Shown: positions 10,354 through 19,385 of the stretch, piece after piece | Layout of the letters: each line of letters begins with the position of its first letter | Position numbering within the stretch: the stretch's first letter is position 1 | Source: Oceanihabitans sediminis | GTDB lineage: Bacteria > Bacteroidota > Bacteroidia > Flavobacteriales > Flavobacteriaceae | NCBI RefSeq assembly: GCF_003337215.1 | Contig: NZ_QPIG01000005.1 | Coordinates: 180,468-244,467 of the forward strand | Length of the DNA stretch: 64,000 bases | Direction: 5' to 3' | The notes under the pieces: generated by a model | Seen by the model: the letters and a program-made list of their open reading frames with translations, nothing else | The model's database searches: none | What the model was told of the DNA's origin: nothing | Made by a program: the position numbers and the translations under genes

Positions 10354-11998
10354 TAACAAAGCATTCTCTCTAAAAACGAGAATTAAAAGGCTTAAAAGAG
10401 ATATAAATAAGTGGTCAGTTTTTACACTGGCCATTGTTTTTTTCTTGGCCTTACCTATTATATTCATTGGAGTAGAGCTTTTTGCCGGTCCAGGGGAAAC
10501 CTGGGGGCACATTGTAGACTATCTATTACTGGATTATATATGGAATTCTCTATACCTCGTACTTGTTTGTAGCATCCTCGTTTTACTCCTTGGGGTTTCT
10601 TCGGCTTGGTTTGTTTCTCGCTACGACTTTCTTTTCCGAAAGCAAATGGAATGGTTACTAATCCTTCCGCTAGCCATACCTTCTTATATTGTTGGCTATG
10701 CCTATGCTGGCTTTTTTGATTATGGCGGGAGTATGGACTTACTTTTCCGTCAACTAGGTTTAGAGTTTATGCGTATAGATATCATGAATAGAGCCGGACT
10801 AGCCTTCGTGCTAAGTATTTCATTATTCCCATACGTGTATGTAAGTGCTAGAGCTTTTTTCTTAAACCAAGCTAATAATCTTTTAGAGGCTTCTAAAATG
10901 TTAGGAGTTGGCGAACTAAAAACCTTTTTCAAATTAATGCTTCCCCTAGCCCGCCCTGCTATAGTTGCTGGATTGGTATTAGTTTTAATGGAAGTACTTA
11001 ATGATTATGGAGCGGCTAAATACTACGGAGTAAACACCTTTACCACCGGAATATTTAGATCTTGGTTTTCTTTAGAAGAACCTCAAACAGCAGTATACTT
11101 ATCGGCCTTATTAATCTGTTTTATTTTTGCTTTAATCCTCTTTGAAAAATGGCAAGTAAGAAAAATAAAATTCACCTCCTCTAAAACAAATAGCAACCAA
11201 ATTCAAAGAAAAAGACCAAAGGGAGCCATGAAGTGGCTTATATTTTCTGTAGTATTTTTACCTATACTACTAGGTTTTATTTTACCGGTAGCACAATTAA
11301 TATACTGGGCAGTAATAACAGCTTCTACAGTATTTGATATGGAATTTATTATGATTTCGCTTCAGAGTTTTGCTATCGCAATTGCCTCTGCAGTGATAAC
11401 AGTTTTCTTTGCTCTTGTGCTAATTTATTTTTCAAAATGGAGCACACTTACTACTATTAAAAACATCTCTAGAGTTGGCGTTTTAGGATATGCCATTCCG
11501 GGAGCAGTGATTGCCATTGGAATCATGATTCCTACTTTAGCATTAGATAAATGGCTAATCAATATACTAGGAAATTTTGGTATAGATAGCGGATTGATTA
11601 TCAACGGAACCTTGCTAGCCCTATTCTACGCCTATGCAGTACGTTTTTTAGCAGTAGCATATAATCCTATTGATTCTACAGCATTAAAAGTGGATAATTC
11701 AATTCCAGATTCCTCCAAAGTATTAGGGGTTGGAAATTTAAAAACCTTTTTTAAAATCGATTTTCCTCTGATTAAAACAGGGGTGTTTAGTGCCGTAATT
11801 TTGGTTTTTATTGATGTGATGAAAGAATTACCGCTTACACTAATATTAAAACCTTATCATATAGATACTTTAGCAGTAAAAGCTTTTGAATACGCAAGTG
11901 ACGAAATGGTTATGGAGGCTTCCATCCCATCACTTTTCATTATCTTTACTGCAATGATACCGGTGATATTTTTAAATAAACTTTTGATTAAAAAATAA
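10334..11998 (+). CDS. Iron ABC transporter permease (fused two-domain)
   Basis: A 554-residue polytopic membrane protein with two tandem binding-protein-dependent permease domains (FbpB/SfuB type). The EAA-type cytoplasmic loops are visible twice: LLEASKMLGVGELKTFFKLMLP and PDSSKVLGVGNLKTFFKIDFP. I prefer the ATG at 10334 to the TTG immediately before it; the start lies inside the 3' end of the binding-protein gene. It forms the channel for ferric iron with the ATPase encoded 2 bp downstream. Confidence 0.88.
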   Translation: MQQAGNNNKAFSLKTRIKRLKRDINKWSVFTLAIVFFLALPIIFIGVELFAGPGETWGHIVDYLLLDYIWNSLYLVLVCSILVLLLGVSSAWFVSRYDFLFRKQMEWLLILPLAIPSYIVGYAYAGFFDYGGSMDLLFRQLGLEFMRIDIMNRAGLAFVLSISLFPYVYVSARAFFLNQANNLLEASKMLGVGELKTFFKLMLPLARPAIVAGLVLVLMEVLNDYGAAKYYGVNTFTTGIFRSWFSLEEPQTAVYLSALLICFIFALILFEKWQVRKIKFTSSKTNSNQIQRKRPKGAMKWLIFSVVFLPILLGFILPVAQLIYWAVITASTVFDMEFIMISLQSFAIAIASAVITVFFALVLIYFSKWSTLTTIKNISRVGVLGYAIPGAVIAIGIMIPTLALDKWLINILGNFGIDSGLIINGTLLALFYAYAVRFLAVAYNPIDSTALKVDNSIPDSSKVLGVGNLKTFFKIDFPLIKTGVFSAVILVFIDVMKELPLTLILKPYHIDTLAVKAFEYASDEMVMEASIPSLFIIFTAMIPVIFLNKLLIKK

Positions 11999-12000
11999 AC

Positions 12001-13008
12001 ATGCTTACAATAAACGCTCTTTCTAAAAGCTTTGACAAAGGGAAATCTTATGCCCTAGAAAATGTGACTTTCAACCTGAAAGCAGGTCAAGTCTGTGCCA
12101 TTGTTGGAGAAAGTGGTAGCGGAAAAACCACCTTAGTGCGTTTAATTGCTGGCTTAGAAAGACCAGACAACGGTAGCATTACAATGAATGAAAAAGTCAT
12201 TGCATCGCTAGATAAGTTTGTACAGCCAGAAAAAAGAAAGATTGGTTTGGTTTTTCAGGAATATGCGCTATTCCCACATCTAACCATTTTAGAAAATGTG
12301 TTATACGGGATTTCTAAAGTAAAAAACAAAAAAGAAAAAGCGCAAGAAATGCTCGACTTGGTGGGCTTAAGCGGCATGGAAAAACGGTATCCGCACCAAC
12401 TTTCTGGCGGACAACAACAGCGTGTAGCCCTAGCAAGAGCATTGGCTCCGGAACCTTCTTTATTAATCTTAGACGAGCCTTTTAGTAACCTAGATACCAT
12501 GCTGCGTACACAGTTACGAAACGAGGTCTTCGATATTATTAAAAAAACGGAAGTTACCGTCTTATTCGTTACACACGACACCCAAGATGCACTTTCGGTA
12601 GCCGATGAAATTTTAATTCTTCAGAAAGGAAAAGTAATTCAAAAGGATGTAGCAGAAAATCTATACGTAAAACCAAACACCCTTTATGTGGCTTCCTTAT
12701 TTGGAAATACAGTACATATCAACAAAAACCTACAAAATGCCTTCCGATGTCCATTAAAAGAGGATTGCTGCCACGCGATAAGAAACGAAAAAATAATTGT
12801 GAGTCAATCTTCTACCGAAGCAGACTGTGAATACATTACTGCTGCAAAGGTGATTAAGAAAATCCCTTTAGGAAACGCCACACAATTAGTTTTAAAACTT
12901 GAATCTGGCGAACAATTAACAGTAATGACCCAAGATCAAAACATAGCAGATACCATTTATGTTGGGTTTAATTCTAAAGATATTTTAGAATTTGATCAAG
13001 AACTATAA
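12001..13008 (+). CDS. Iron ABC transporter ATP-binding protein
   Basis: A 335-residue ATPase of the CUT1/FbpC class. Walker A is GESGSGKTT (about residues 37-45), the Q-loop is FQEYALFPH, the signature is LSGGQQQR, Walker B is LLILDEPFSNLD and the switch His lies in VTHDTQDA. The C-terminal extension (about 240-335) is TOBE-like and carries an unusual Cys cluster, CPLKEDCCH. It is separated from the permease stop by 2 bp, completing the operon. The Cys cluster might sense iron or redox state; that is only inference. Confidence 0.88.
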   Translation: MLTINALSKSFDKGKSYALENVTFNLKAGQVCAIVGESGSGKTTLVRLIAGLERPDNGSITMNEKVIASLDKFVQPEKRKIGLVFQEYALFPHLTILENVLYGISKVKNKKEKAQEMLDLVGLSGMEKRYPHQLSGGQQQRVALARALAPEPSLLILDEPFSNLDTMLRTQLRNEVFDIIKKTEVTVLFVTHDTQDALSVADEILILQKGKVIQKDVAENLYVKPNTLYVASLFGNTVHINKNLQNAFRCPLKEDCCHAIRNEKIIVSQSSTEADCEYITAAKVIKKIPLGNATQLVLKLESGEQLTVMTQDQNIADTIYVGFNSKDILEFDQEL

Positions 13009-13012
13009 ACTA

Positions 13013-13507
13013 TTATTTATACTCTAAAGTACTAAAGTCCTGATTACTAAAATTAGATATTTCAGGAACCTTTACTCTATTAAACTCATACCCTGTTGCT
13101 TGGTGACATTTATTACAGGCATTGGTAAGTAAGATATAACTTCTTTTAAATAACTCTAGATCTTTTTTCTCAATAGCATCTTCAATACTTTCTATAGCTG
13201 GATTTAAAATTTCAATCATTTTACTCTCCTCTCTATCTGCTTGATATTTCATAAGATCCTCCATGGTTTCTTCTATTTCATGAATCTCAAAATCGGCAAG
13301 TTTCCAATTTTCATTTTCACCAGCAAACCATAGTTTAGCATGATGATTTTGTAAAGTCCCCATAAAATCACCAAAACCTGGTTTATAAGCATCAGCAAGT
13401 TTATTTTCTAATGCTTCAATACGATTAAGCAAAACTTTATTGCTTTCGGAAGAATTATTGCAAGAAAAAAAACTAAAAACAATTAGAATTAAAAGCACTT
13501 GTCTCAT
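13013..13507 (-). CDS. CxxCH lipoprotein, cytochrome c-like
   Basis: A 164-residue lipoprotein (leader FSFFSCNNSS, Cys16) that is mostly helical and acidic, with a single heme c attachment motif CNKCH near residue 136, followed by QATGYEFNRV. The position of CxxCH near the C-terminus of a helical bundle resembles cytochrome c'-type proteins, but homology is not certain. It would sit on the periplasmic side. It is convergent with the iron transporter operon, only 4 bp from the ATPase stop, so the two transcripts probably overlap at their 3' ends. Confidence 0.7.
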   Translation of the reverse strand: MRQVLLILIVFSFFSCNNSSESNKVLLNRIEALENKLADAYKPGFGDFMGTLQNHHAKLWFAGENENWKLADFEIHEIEETMEDLMKYQADREESKMIEILNPAIESIEDAIEKKDLELFKRSYILLTNACNKCHQATGYEFNRVKVPEISNFSNQDFSTLEYK

Positions 13508-13821
13508 GGTTCTATTGGCTATTATTTTATATTTAAAAAAGGGAAGTTAACAAATTAAAACCACTTTAAAAACTTAAGTACAGATAATGATTTTTGCACT
13601 TCGTTTATAAATATAAAAGTACTTTTCCTATACTTTACTCATTACATGAAACACCTTTTAAAGAGGTTATATATTCGCTCGGAAAAAGGTAAAATCACCT
13701 CAGCAAAATATATAATTTCAATGAAAACAACATCATGATATGTATACATACATCCACAGCAATTTGTATAATAAAAAGCAAGAAAGCATCATACGTCTTA
13801 TGAAAGTTACCTGTATTATGC
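13508..13821. other. Intergenic region, nothing recognised
   Basis: An AT-rich stretch between the CxxCH gene and a small membrane ORF. I see no ORF, RNA gene or convincing hairpin in it. It should contain the promoter of the CxxCH gene. Confidence 0.5.
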
Positions 13822-13965
13822 TTATAAATTTTTCATTAGTTTAATGGAATAAAGAACAAAAACCACAAACATCAGCCCAGCAATAAAATACTCCGTTTTT
13901 GAATAATAATTTGCTCTACCAATAATACCGAAAGTCACCCATATAAGTCTTGTTAGATGTTCCAT
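13822..13965 (-). CDS. Small single-span membrane protein, 47 aa
   Basis: Reads MEHLTRLIWVTFGIIGRANY and ends KLMKNL before a TAA. It has an amphipathic N-terminal part and one strong transmembrane segment (about residues 24-43, FIAGLMFVVFVLYSI). It lies on the same strand as and downstream of the ClC gene. There is no recognised family and no strong ribosome-binding site, so this is a plausible but unproven small gene. Confidence 0.4.
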   Translation of the reverse strand: MEHLTRLIWVTFGIIGRANYYSKTEYFIAGLMFVVFVLYSIKLMKNL

Positions 13966-14123
13966 TTTAAATAAGGTATTCACACTACTATTCCACTTTA
14001 AAGCGTAAACCCTCTCCTTAAATCATATACTGAAGAATAACAGCCTTTTGATTAGTAAAAATGATTTTTTATAAAAGTTTGTACACCCTCATTTTAAGGA
14101 AAAAATTAGAATAAATCCTTTAG

Positions 14124-14170
14124 TCCCACAACACCCAACAACTATTACCTAATGCCTAACCCCTAATCCC
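14124..14170. repeat. Dispersed TTAGGG-like repeat overlapping the ClC stop codon
   Basis: On the minus strand this reads GGGATTAGGGGTTAGGCATTAGG and further Gs and Ts. The same kind of sequence occurs at 27551-27600 in the urease operon. The ClC stop codon lies within it. Its function is unknown. Confidence 0.5.
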
Positions 14171-15425
14171 GCTGCGAACTAATAAAAGGAATTCTAGGCG
14201 CTAAAAAGTAACCGGTCAAACTAGCAAATAAAATCGGAATGAAATGCCCAAAGCCTGTTAAAGTAGCAAGCAATATAGTGGTACTCATTGGTGTTCGAGT
14301 AACACATGCATTTATAGCTGCCATACAACTTACAATAGCTAAAGTAAGATGAATAGTAGGGAATAACCGATGTAAAATAATCCCTAAGGTAGCTCCTACA
14401 AAAAATAATGGTATAATAAATCCACCTCTCCATCCAGAAGTTACCGTGATGGAAATAGCAATAATCTTAAAGATTAAAATGGCTAATAATAACGTTATAG
14501 AAAATCTAGACGAAAGGAGTTCGTTGATTTCATGATGTCCGAAATAACGTGTGATTGGTAAATAAAAAGCGATAACACCGAGTAAAATTCCTCCAATAAA
14601 AGTTTTTATATAGATGGGTATCGGACGTTTTTCAAAAAGATACTTAAAAAATTTAGTGGAAAATATAAAAGCCCAACCAAAAGCTGCTCCTACAATCGCA
14701 AATAGAACGGCATAAGCAAAATCAAATATCCCAGAATACTCATAAGCGGATAAATCCCAAATCGGACCAAGACCTAAATGAATGATGATAGCAAAAACCA
14801 AATAACTAAAACTACTTGCTACAAAAGCAGGGATAATAGCTTTATAATAAGTAGCTGCATGCTTATGATGTAATATTTCTAAGGAAAATAAACTCCCTCC
14901 CAAAGGCGCACCAAATAATGCTGTAAAACCAGAAGCCATTCCCGCAATACTTAAAGATCGTAAGGCTTCTCCTTTAAGTCGAAACAACTTCCCTATCCAG
15001 GTACCCATAGAACCTGTTACCTGTACCAAGGGAGCTTCAGGTCCAAGACTACCTCCAGAGGCTACACAAAATAAAGAGGATAATACCATGGAAAAATTAT
15101 TCTTCGGGTTTAGCTTCCCCTTATTAAATCGAATATTATTGACTATAAGATTTATTTCCCCAGGATCTCCAAAAAAGTAAATAATCAAACCTACAAAAAG
15201 ACCACAAGTTGCCATAACAGGAATCACTTCCCAACCACTAAAAAAAGCTAATTGATGAGTTAAAAACTCAAGTACAATCCAATAAACACCCGCAATAAGA
15301 CCTCCTAATAAACCCAGGAAAGCCCACAATAAAAAAGTTCTACTAAAAACAAAAGGATTAAACCGTATAGGTTGGTCTAATATATTTAAATAACTGACTA
15401 GTTTTCTTCTACGTTTTAATTTCAC
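14163..15425 (-). CDS. ClC family chloride channel/antiporter
   Basis: A 420-residue ClC protein with about 10 membrane helices. The filter motif GGSLGPEAPLVQ carries the gating glutamate (Glu130) and GWRGGFIIPLFFVGA is the second signature. The usual GREGP is replaced by GSLGP, which is common in some bacterial homologues. There is no C-terminal CBS domain, unlike many ClCs. It moves chloride, and possibly protons, across the inner membrane. The stop codon falls inside a GGGATTAGG repeat. It is flanked on both sides by small unannotated membrane ORFs on the same strand. Confidence 0.85.
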   Translation of the reverse strand: MKLKRRRKLVSYLNILDQPIRFNPFVFSRTFLLWAFLGLLGGLIAGVYWIVLEFLTHQLAFFSGWEVIPVMATCGLFVGLIIYFFGDPGEINLIVNNIRFNKGKLNPKNNFSMVLSSLFCVASGGSLGPEAPLVQVTGSMGTWIGKLFRLKGEALRSLSIAGMASGFTALFGAPLGGSLFSLEILHHKHAATYYKAIIPAFVASSFSYLVFAIIIHLGLGPIWDLSAYEYSGIFDFAYAVLFAIVGAAFGWAFIFSTKFFKYLFEKRPIPIYIKTFIGGILLGVIAFYLPITRYFGHHEINELLSSRFSITLLLAILIFKIIAISITVTSGWRGGFIIPLFFVGATLGIILHRLFPTIHLTLAIVSCMAAINACVTRTPMSTTILLATLTGFGHFIPILFASLTGYFLAPRIPFISSQRD

Positions 15426-15532
15426 TTGCTAGTTTCCTTCTTATTCGACAAATGCTTTGCTAAAAAATGCAATGTAAACATTATTAGGAAGTACCTAGCA
15501 GGGCTACCGTGTTTTTTTAGAACTCCTGCCTA

Positions 15533-15712
15533 CTAAAAGACATAAACAAGAACCCCTGTAATTACAGCTAAAGCTAGCGCAACGTATGTTGCAATTTTCC
15601 AATGTAAGGGAATAGTTTCACTTTTATAAACACCATAAAGTCCTAATGGCGGAATAAAAATCAACAAATAACCTACTATATATCTATTATACCATTTATT
15701 CTTATCTATCAT
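15533..15712 (-). CDS. Small two-span membrane protein, 59 aa
   Basis: Begins MIDKNKWYNRYIVGYLLIF and ends ITGVLVYVF before TAG. Two hydrophobic segments (about residues 12-30 and 40-58) are separated by a short charged turn (YKSETIPLHWK), a typical two-helix hairpin. It lies 107 bp upstream of the ClC gene on the same strand. It resembles small hypothetical proteins common in Flavobacteriia; the function is unknown. Confidence 0.55.
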   Translation of the reverse strand: MIDKNKWYNRYIVGYLLIFIPPLGLYGVYKSETIPLHWKIATYVALALAVITGVLVYVF

Positions 15713-16046
15713 TTTAAAGCTATTTGTTCGTTTCTATTGGCGCCTATAACCCTTTATGTTAAAAGTAATTATGGCTATTATATTTATATGGAATATAAGA
15801 AATAAATTAGTAACAGAACAGGATGCAGGAATATTTATACTCTAAACTTATTGTAGGAATATATTTATGACACTTCAACCTTCATAAATGGAATTTTAAC
15901 GAAAAAATAATAAACAAAATAAAAACACTAAAAACATGCGTTTTTAACATTAAAAATATACTTTTATTGCACTATTAATAAAAGCTAGTTGGTTTTTTAG
16001 ATTTCATCTGAGTTATAAAGAAACGACATCTTTAAAAAATAACTCT
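15713..16046. other. Divergent promoter region, nothing specific recognised
   Basis: AT-rich spacer between the small membrane ORF (minus) and the T9SS protein gene (plus). It must contain promoters in both directions, but no element was distinct enough to call. Confidence 0.4.
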
Positions 16047-16517
16047 ATGAAAAAAACAACACTAGTAGCAATGTATTTACTTGCTGCAGCATCTATTTAT
16101 TCACAAGAAACTATCCCTATATCAGGTGGAGACGCTTCGGGAAACGGTGGCTCATCTAGTTACACCATAGGCCAATTACTTTACACCACCCATTCAGGCG
16201 GCGGTACCTTAACCCAAGGAATACAACAAAGCATAGAACTCTACACTTTAACAAATCCTAATCTTACAACGGTAAATCTAACCGCTGGTATTTACCCTAA
16301 TCCCGCATCAGACTATGTAGTATTAGCAATAAGCGATGGCAGTCTAATAGATTTGAACTTTGTGCTTTACGATATACTAGGTAGAACCGTAGCGCAAGGA
16401 CAAACAAAGCAAGACAAGACACAAATAAATATGCAAGGATTGGAAATGGGTACTTATGTACTTAAAATTAACCAAGCTAGACGCACCTTAAAATCTTTTA
16501 AAATCATTAAAAATTAA
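16047..16517 (+). CDS. Short secreted protein with T9SS C-terminal sorting domain
   Basis: A 156-residue protein with a signal peptide (1-19, ending SIYSQ) and a Gly/Ser-rich region. The Por secretion-type sorting domain (about 85-156) has the hallmark IYPNPASDYV, YDILGRTV, MGTYVLKI and a final KSFKIIKN. It should be exported by the Sec then type IX system and attached to or released from the cell surface. The region before the domain is the short repeat found in many Bacteroidota surface proteins (GQLLYTTHSGGGTLTQGIQQ). It lies 8 bp before the collagen-like gene, so the two are probably one transcript. Confidence 0.8.
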   Translation: MKKTTLVAMYLLAAASIYSQETIPISGGDASGNGGSSSYTIGQLLYTTHSGGGTLTQGIQQSIELYTLTNPNLTTVNLTAGIYPNPASDYVVLAISDGSLIDLNFVLYDILGRTVAQGQTKQDKTQINMQGLEMGTYVLKINQARRTLKSFKIIKN

Positions 16518-16525
16518 AAAGAAAT

Positions 16526-18685
16526 ATGAAAAAGATATACACCCTCATACTAACCATACTATGCACAACAATAAGTATTGCCCAAACACCAGAAAAAATG
16601 AGCTATCAAGCAGTTGTTAGAGACAGTGGAGCTAATTTAGTTACAAACCAAGCTGTAGGAATACAAATAAGCATCCTACAAGCTACTCCTACAGGAACAG
16701 CTGTTTACGTTGAAACACAAACTCCTACTAGTAATATTAACGGACTAGTAACTTTAGAAATTGGAACAGGAAATATAGTATCAGGGGATTTTACAACTAT
16801 AGACTGGGCAGCAGACACTTATTTCATTAAAACAGAAACCGACCCAACAGGCGGAAACAATTATAGTATAACAGATATCAGCCAGTTATTAAGTGTCCCT
16901 TATGCCTTATACGCAAAAACATCAGGAAGTTCCATTCCTGGACCACAAGGGCCAGCTGGAGAAGATGGTGCTGTAGGACCGCAAGGAGCTACAGGAAACG
17001 ATGGAGCAACTGGACCACAGGGACCTATCGGCTTAACAGGACCACAAGGGCCAACAGGTAACGATGGTGCTGTAGGACCGCAAGGAGCTACAGGAAATGA
17101 TGGAGCAATTGGACCACAGGGACCTATTGGCTTAACAGGGCCACAAGGGCCAACAGGTAGCGATGGTGCTGTAGGACCGCAAGGAGCTATAGGAAACGAT
17201 GGAGCAACTGGACCACAGGGACCTATCGGCTTAACAGGACCACAAGGACCAACAGGTAACGATGGTGCTGTAGGACCGCAAGGAGCTACAGGAAACGATG
17301 GAGCAACTGGACCACAGGGACCTATCGGCTTAACAGGACCACAAGGGCCAACAGGTAACGATGGTGCTGTAGGACCGCAAGGAGCTACAGGAAACGATGG
17401 AGCAACTGGACCACAGAGACCTATCGGCTTAACTGGACCACAAGGACCACCTGGAACGGATGGGGTACTATTAACAGAAAATACTGATGACACAGCAACA
17501 ACTTCCTTTGAAGGAACAACAACCAATCTAATCAAGCCTCCAACTAGTAATGGCATTTATGTATGGAATCAAAACGGAACTACCGGAACATGGGTTGCTC
17601 CTGCAATGGAAAACGCTAAAAACTTTATAGGCACAACTCCAACTCCGATAGATGGTGGTTCAGCTATCGCCTCTGAAATGGATCGCGATCCAATGGAAGG
17701 AGATGAATGGACTAGCTCCATAAATGGAGAGACATTCATTTTTCAAAATGGAACATGGTCATTAGTACCTGTAAGTAATGCACAAGGTGCAGCTGCAAAT
17801 GTTGGTGACATGCTATATTGGAATGGCTCCGAATGGACTCCTGTAACAGCAGGTTCATACGGAGATACACTTCGATTTTGTGACGACGTTCCTACATGGG
17901 GCTCTTGCGTGCCTCATGTGACAACTACGAACATCAGCTCAATTACACCAGGTGCAGCTTATAGTGGAGGAACAATATTGTCTGATGGCGGTTCACCAAT
18001 AACCCAAAAGGGTGTTTGCTGGAGCACCTCACCAGATCCTACATTAGCAAATAACTCAACCTCAAATGGAAGTGGGAGTGGCAACTATACAAGTAGTATG
18101 ACTGGCTTAACAGGATCTACATCCTATTATGTGAGAGCTTATGCTACCAATGCAAAAGGAACAGCCTATGGTAATAATTTAACTTTTACAACCTTACCTC
18201 CCGGACCTCCACCACAAATAGGAGATTTCGCTTATGGAGGTGTGGTTTTTTATATAGATGGCACAGGAGAGCATGGTTTAGTTGTAACTATTGAAGACAC
18301 AGCGACACAAACTGTTTGGGGGTGTAGTGGACAAACCATAGGTGGCACCTCAGATGCAATTGGTTCTGGAAAAAATAACACCCTTCGTATTGTTTCAAAT
18401 TGTTCTGAACCTGGATCTGCTGCAGCAAAATGTCAAAACTTAATATTAAACAATTATGATGATTGGTATCTACCTAGTATTAATGAATTAATGCGAGTAT
18501 ATAGCAATCAAAGCGCTATTAATTCAACTGCAATTGCTAATGGAGGGTCTATAATATCAGGCACTTATTGGAGTTCTACAGAATTAAATCATACATTTGC
18601 TTTTCCGGTTAACATGGCAACGGGAAATAATGGATACCTTGGTAAAATCGGACAATTAATGGTACGTGCAATTAGAGCTTTTTAA
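16526..18685 (+). CDS. Secreted collagen-like repeat protein with Lcl/DUF1566-type C-terminus
   Basis: A 719-residue protein. A signal peptide (1-20) and a Bacteroidota tail-fibre/adhesin-like N-domain (MSYQAVVRDSGANLV, LLSVPYALYAKT) are followed by five 33-residue blocks of Gly-X-Y triplets (residues 139-303) and a partial sixth. After a linker comes a fibronectin-like domain (about 470-555, YYVRAYATNAKGTAYG). The C-terminal domain (about 570-719) has the DUF1566/Lcl pattern GDFAYGGVVFYID, DDWYLPSINEL, YWSSTE and VRAIRAF. Likely a trimeric surface fibre. There is no T9SS sorting domain at its end, unlike its operon partner. Confidence 0.82.
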   Translation: MKKIYTLILTILCTTISIAQTPEKMSYQAVVRDSGANLVTNQAVGIQISILQATPTGTAVYVETQTPTSNINGLVTLEIGTGNIVSGDFTTIDWAADTYFIKTETDPTGGNNYSITDISQLLSVPYALYAKTSGSSIPGPQGPAGEDGAVGPQGATGNDGATGPQGPIGLTGPQGPTGNDGAVGPQGATGNDGAIGPQGPIGLTGPQGPTGSDGAVGPQGAIGNDGATGPQGPIGLTGPQGPTGNDGAVGPQGATGNDGATGPQGPIGLTGPQGPTGNDGAVGPQGATGNDGATGPQRPIGLTGPQGPPGTDGVLLTENTDDTATTSFEGTTTNLIKPPTSNGIYVWNQNGTTGTWVAPAMENAKNFIGTTPTPIDGGSAIASEMDRDPMEGDEWTSSINGETFIFQNGTWSLVPVSNAQGAAANVGDMLYWNGSEWTPVTAGSYGDTLRFCDDVPTWGSCVPHVTTTNISSITPGAAYSGGTILSDGGSPITQKGVCWSTSPDPTLANNSTSNGSGSGNYTSSMTGLTGSTSYYVRAYATNAKGTAYGNNLTFTTLPPGPPPQIGDFAYGGVVFYIDGTGEHGLVVTIEDTATQTVWGCSGQTIGGTSDAIGSGKNNTLRIVSNCSEPGSAAAKCQNLILNNYDDWYLPSINELMRVYSNQSAINSTAIANGGSIISGTYWSSTELNHTFAFPVNMATGNNGYLGKIGQLMVRAIRAF
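16940..17464 (+). repeat. 99-bp tandem repeats encoding collagen-like Gly-X-Y
   Basis: Five copies of a 99-bp unit start at 16940, 17039, 17138, 17237 and 17336, followed by a partial copy. Each encodes 11 Gly-X-Y triplets. Copies are nearly identical, which favours copy-number change by slippage or recombination. In copy five a GGA-to-AGA change at 17417 replaces an obligatory glycine with arginine. Confidence 0.9.
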
Positions 18686-18777
18686 TACTCTTAACAAATC
18701 TAACTTACAAAATACTAAATATTGAAAGTGTAAGATAATACATTAAAACTTTACCTTATTAGCTGTTAAGCTTAAAG

Positions 18778-18819
18778 CAAAAAACCAATATTACATAAAA
18801 TGTAGTATTGGTTTTTTTT
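18778..18819 (+). terminator. Rho-independent terminator
   Basis: The stem ACCAATATTACAT / ATGTAGTATTGGT (one G-T pair) has a short AAA loop and eight Ts after it on the plus strand. It lies 95 bp after the collagen-like gene stop and can also serve the convergent gene at 18849 because A residues precede the stem. Confidence 0.8.
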
Positions 18820-18848
18820 GTGTTTATAAGATTCCTTATATATTCTTA

Positions 18849-19319
18849 TTATTCTGAATAACGAAGTTTAATAAGCTTATCTCCTATTACTAATTCGTCA
18901 ATAAGCTCTTCTTTATCTATTGAAGGTCTAAATTCTACGGCGATTTTTCTTTTCTTTTTTGCTTTAAGCTTTTGCTGAAGTTTATTGGTTCTGCTGGTTA
19001 GTTTCATAGCCATTACTACAAAATCTATAGCATGTAAATCGCCATTATCATTTCGAATAAAAACCTTCTCAAAATCAATTTCTTGATCTTCAGAAGAATT
19101 GTTTCTAAATTCAAACACTATACTTATAAATCGCCTTCCTTTTTCTGCAATAATATTTTCCGTATAGTTACCACCACCCCTGTCTATAATTCTTTTTTTA
19201 TTTAAACTGAATATCCTAAATTCTATATTTTCAGAATAATCATAAAAACTTTTTCTGTCAATTTTCTGAGCGCTAATTGGTAAGCTGATAAGAAAGAAAA
19301 AAATTAGAAGTTTATACAT
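18849..19319 (-). CDS. Secreted hypothetical protein
   Basis: A 156-residue protein with a signal peptide (1-17, ending ISAQ). The mature part contains a beta-rich segment, RFISIVFEFRNNSSEDQEID, which resembles the DUF4352-type immunoglobulin-like fold, and a very basic stretch KLQQKLKAKKKRKIAVEF. No family is confidently recognised. It is probably periplasmic or surface-associated. It has its own transcript, with 66 bp to the SDR gene upstream on the same strand. Confidence 0.6.
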   Translation of the reverse strand: MYKLLIFFFLISLPISAQKIDRKSFYDYSENIEFRIFSLNKKRIIDRGGGNYTENIIAEKGRRFISIVFEFRNNSSEDQEIDFEKVFIRNDNGDLHAIDFVVMAMKLTSRTNKLQQKLKAKKKRKIAVEFRPSIDKEELIDELVIGDKLIKLRYSE

Positions 19320-19385
19320 AGTAGTGGGGTTTAAGAGGAATAGAAAATTAGTAAGGTTTAGCTTTTACAGTTAAGGGTTTACGGA

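Noticed and set aside
16900..17556. Open minus-strand frame of 218 codons across the collagen-like repeats
   Set aside because: It is the shadow of the Gly-X-Y repeats (period-3 composition) and has no protein-like features apart from Pro/Gly repeats.
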